Origin: Takakia lepidozioides
Lineage: Eukaryota > Streptophyta > Takakiopsida > Takakiales > Takakiaceae
Direction: 5' to 3'
DNA length: 34,661 nt
NCBI GenBank assembly: GCA_030704615.1
Contig: JAKLZA010000333.1
Coordinates: forward strand, 1 to 34,661
The notes under the pieces were generated by a model that saw only the letters and a list, made by a program, of their open reading frames with translations, ran no database searches and had not been told where the DNA came from. The position numbers and the translations under genes are program-made. Below, piece by piece: positions 32,620 through 34,661 of this stretch; the first letter of the stretch is position 1, and each line of letters opens with the position of its first letter.

Positions 32620-32960
32620 TTTCTGGAAAAATGGCGCCGAATTTCTCTTTTTGGGGCCGAAAACTCGCTAAGTCCCAACATGCACTGGTACCTGTGTTGG
32701 GAAAATGGCGCCGAATTTCTCTTTTTGGGGCCGAAAACTGGCTAAGTCCCACATGCACTGGTACCGTGTCTGGAAAAATGGCGCCGAATTTCTCTTTTTT
32801 GGGCCGAAAACTGGCTAAGTCCGAACATGCAATGGAAAATGGCGCCGAATACCTGTCATGAGGGGACTATAGCCGTGGAATTCGGCACCATTTTTCGCCA
32901 GAGAGACCTATTGCCGCGAAATACGTCGCCGTTTTTTCAGGTTACGGACCTATTACCGCG
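32620..32960. repeat. Right subterminal GGCGCC repeats
   Basis: Three direct units of about 68 bp contain AATGGCGCCGAATTTCTCTT, GGGCCGAAAACT, GGCTAAGTCC and ACATGCACTGGTACC, followed by weaker GAATTCGGCACCATTTTT and CGAAATTCGGCGCATATT forms. They share the GGCGCCGAATTT core and the GGCTAAGTCC word with intron 7. Confidence 0.85.
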
Positions 32961-33164
32961 AAATTCGGCGCATATTTGCACATGTCGCTGGGAATTGGCA
33001 TGAGCGGAAGACGAAATTTCATGAGCACAATGTCAAAAGTGCAATTTTCCCTTCAAGGGGCCGAATAATATATTTGTTTTCCTGACACATTGCATTAAAA
33101 TATTGTTTTATTGTTTTTTATTTTTCGAATTGTACTCTGCTCATGAAAACCGATTGTGTTACTA

Positions 33165-33219
33165 CTCTGTCATGCCGCTCATGCGCTCATCCGTTCATGC
33201 TCATGAAATAGCAAACCTC
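33165..33219 (-). repeat. Right terminal inverted repeat
   Basis: Read on the minus strand: GAGGTTTGCTATTTCATGAG followed by CATGAACGGATGAGCGCATG. It is the inverse of the left end and abuts the right target duplication. Confidence 0.8.
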
Positions 33220-33228
33220 CTTCCTGGG
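33220..33228. repeat. 9-bp target site duplication, right copy
   Basis: CTTCCTGGG, identical to 20117-20125. Confidence 0.85.
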
Positions 33229-34661
33229 ATCCACAAGAAGGTCCTCTTTTTACCACAATGTGTCCCAAAAGTACCCCTGAATTCACACCAGAAAGTACAC
33301 TTCTCATATTCGGCCACCACCCACCCACCCAAACATCTCATCCGATCTGGCCCAAACATACCTCCACAAAAAAAATTTATGAAAGTGCTCATTCTTAGAG
33401 CTTACACACTGAAATCATCTAAGAACACCTGCATGAAATCATCAGATAATCATGGAAAGATTACTTATCACTTTCTGAAAAAGTGGCTGGTGCATTACAA
33501 AGTCCAAAAGCATGACTGTATGCATAAGCACCCCAGTCTGTGTGAAAGATGTCTTTCTTGGTCTTGCTCTGGCACTGGCATGGTTATCCCACTGAAGCCA
33601 TCATGAATGAGTAATATCAGGCCTGCCACAGTGTCCAGTACCGCGTCTGTGAATGGCAAAGGAAATGATCTCGTGTACAAGCATTCAAACTTCTTAAGTT
33701 CCAAACAAATCTAGGTTACCATTCTTCTTGTGGAACTATCACAAGGGTGACAAACCAGTTGTATATTCTTGGGTCTATAAAATTAGCCTCAGCCAATTTC
33801 TTGTCTCTTCCCCAACCTTCTGGGCAATAGTTGGGATTCATTCTGTACCTTGCCGTTTAATTGGTAGACCCTAGTTCCGTTCAATCTATGCGACAAGATC
33901 GCATGTGGTATCTCTTTCAGATCATCATAGCTCCAAGACAAATACATCTCTGTATTGATGAACAAAACTCTTAGCTTCCTCAAAAGAATTCTGCTCCAAG
34001 TCAGCCCTACTTCACCATTCTCGGTTCCTCCTCGTTTCCACATTCACTTCTTCACCTGTCATCAGCTGTGATTGTCCAAACAGTCACTACTTTCATCCTG
34101 TAAACTCACAGCTAGGTCTTCTAGGATTTCCATTTCTCCCTCTCTTTCTTATAGAAATGTGGTGGGTAACTGCTTGTTTCACCCTCAATTGGTGTTGCTG
34201 TCACTACACCACAACAGATACCTTTAAAAAAACTAGGCCTCCAGTTGCATTTCTGCAACCTGCTCCCACTTTGGGTGTGCAACGAACAGGGTAGCTTCCT
34301 GCTCCTCATCAAGTCCTCGCATCCGGTCATACTCTTTGACTCCTCGAGGTCTTCTCGTAGCAGGTAGTCTACTAGATTTCTTTGTGGTGATTTGTCTCTT
34401 GTGCTCCATCATGCACAGTAGTAACTGGGAATTCAGTCATGGAATACCCTGGCCTGTCAGCCATGGTCGACCCAGACAATAAGGATAGATTCCACACAAA
34501 TGGCTGTACATTCTTTGATCTGCCATTGTTACTGTGAATGGGGCGAGTTTATGTTACTTAACCAAGCTTCTGCCCTTAATTGGTCTGTCATGATATTCAC
34601 TCCAGAACCTCCATCTATCAGTACATCAGACAAGATCTGTGCTTCCACTTCTCAATTGATT
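33220..34661 (-). mobile_element. Ty3/gypsy element 2, 5' part (protease and RT beginning), interrupted by the 13-kb MULE
   Basis: Reading leftward from the window edge: an aspartic-protease site ILSDVLIDGGSGVNIMTDQL (about 34635-34575), a decayed stretch with no clean frame (about 34560-34045), a pre-RT segment LLRKLRVLFI ... WSYDDLKEIPHAI (34043-33789), then RT with RSFPLPFTDAVLDTVAG and DGFSGITMP (33700-33540), AFGLCNAPATFS, the catalytic FMQVFLDDFSV near 33430, EKCTF and GVLLGHIVV near 33250. Several stops and frameshifts make it a relic. The reading resumes at 20125 on the other side of the MULE. The element continues beyond the window. Confidence 0.85.

Larger units (their letters stand above)
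20126..33219. mobile_element. Complete 13,094-bp Mutator-like element carrying a ParB-methyltransferase gene and a SWIM transposase gene
   Basis: The ends are inverted: GGGGCTGCTATTTCATGAGC at 20126 and, on the other strand from 33219, GAGGTTTGCTATTTCATGAGC, with 15 identical bases TGCTATTTCATGAGC. CATGAGC words follow on both sides. A 9-bp duplication (CTTCCTGGG) flanks it, and the interrupted gypsy RT joins across it. Inside are two divergent genes, the minus-strand 11-exon ParB-methyltransferase-like gene (20346-26667) and the plus-strand transposase gene (28897-32468), separated by a long palindrome array. Copy 1 at 3486 has the same end and the same transposase. Confidence 0.85.

Noticed and set aside
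1-34661. Prokaryotic or phage origin, suggested by the ParB-methyltransferase architecture
   Set aside because: Introns, LTR retrotransposons with a tRNA-Met PBS, a SINE and plant gene fragments show a eukaryotic nuclear genome.

Overview
The window is eukaryotic nuclear DNA, almost certainly from a green plant lineage (streptophyte), and it is dominated by nested transposable elements. The evidence is spliceosomal introns with good GT-AG sites, Ty3/gypsy elements including a chromovirus with an initiator-tRNA-Met primer-binding site, Mutator-like (MULE) transposase genes with a SWIM zinc finger, a tRNA-derived SINE, and fragments of two plant-type genes (caffeate-type O-methyltransferase and an organellar single-stranded-DNA-binding 'PDF motif' protein). 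The medium GC content, the huge load of GGCGCC-centred palindromic repeats and the presence of methyltransferase-carrying elements suggest a charophyte alga such as Chara, but the species call is an inference.

Layout, left to right. (1) 1-3485, minus strand: the 5' half of a decayed retroelement (Gag with two zinc knuckles, aspartic protease, then a C5-cytosine DNA methyltransferase-like domain) running off the left edge. (2) 3486-6307: one end of a MULE whose SWIM-type transposase gene (minus) is cut off by (3) a 7.0-kb chromovirus, 6308-13291, with both LTRs, PBS, gag-pol, integrase and chromodomain. (4) 13292-18597: a mixed low-coding region with a minisatellite, a SINE, an O-methyltransferase fragment, tandem exons of an OSB-like gene, and a cluster of G-boxes. 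(5) 18598-20125 plus 33220-34661: a second, older Ty3/gypsy element on the minus strand, split in its reverse-transcriptase gene by (6) a 13,094-bp MULE at 20126-33219, flanked by a 9-bp target duplication (CTTCCTGGG).

The 13-kb element is the main discovery candidate. It has terminal inverted repeats (TGCTATTTCATGAGC...) and two divergently transcribed genes: on the plus strand a SWIM/MULE transposase gene (frameshifted), and on the minus strand an 11-exon gene for a protein of about 1,470 residues that joins a ParB-like domain (DGNHR motif) to a permuted, beta-class amino-methyltransferase-like domain (degenerate DIPDG in place of the DPPY motif, followed by DLTCGTG). That fusion is a phage/bacterial-style architecture in an intron-containing plant gene on a DNA transposon. 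Between the two genes lies a roughly 1.2-kb inverted repeat built from units around the perfect palindrome AAATTCGGCGCCGAATTT; related GGCGCC hairpins fill intron 7 of the ParB-methyltransferase gene and the right subterminal region.

Two unrelated mobile elements in this window therefore carry two unrelated DNA-methyltransferase folds. Most reading frames carry a few single-base breaks, many in homopolymers, so the copies are either recently decayed or contain assembly errors.
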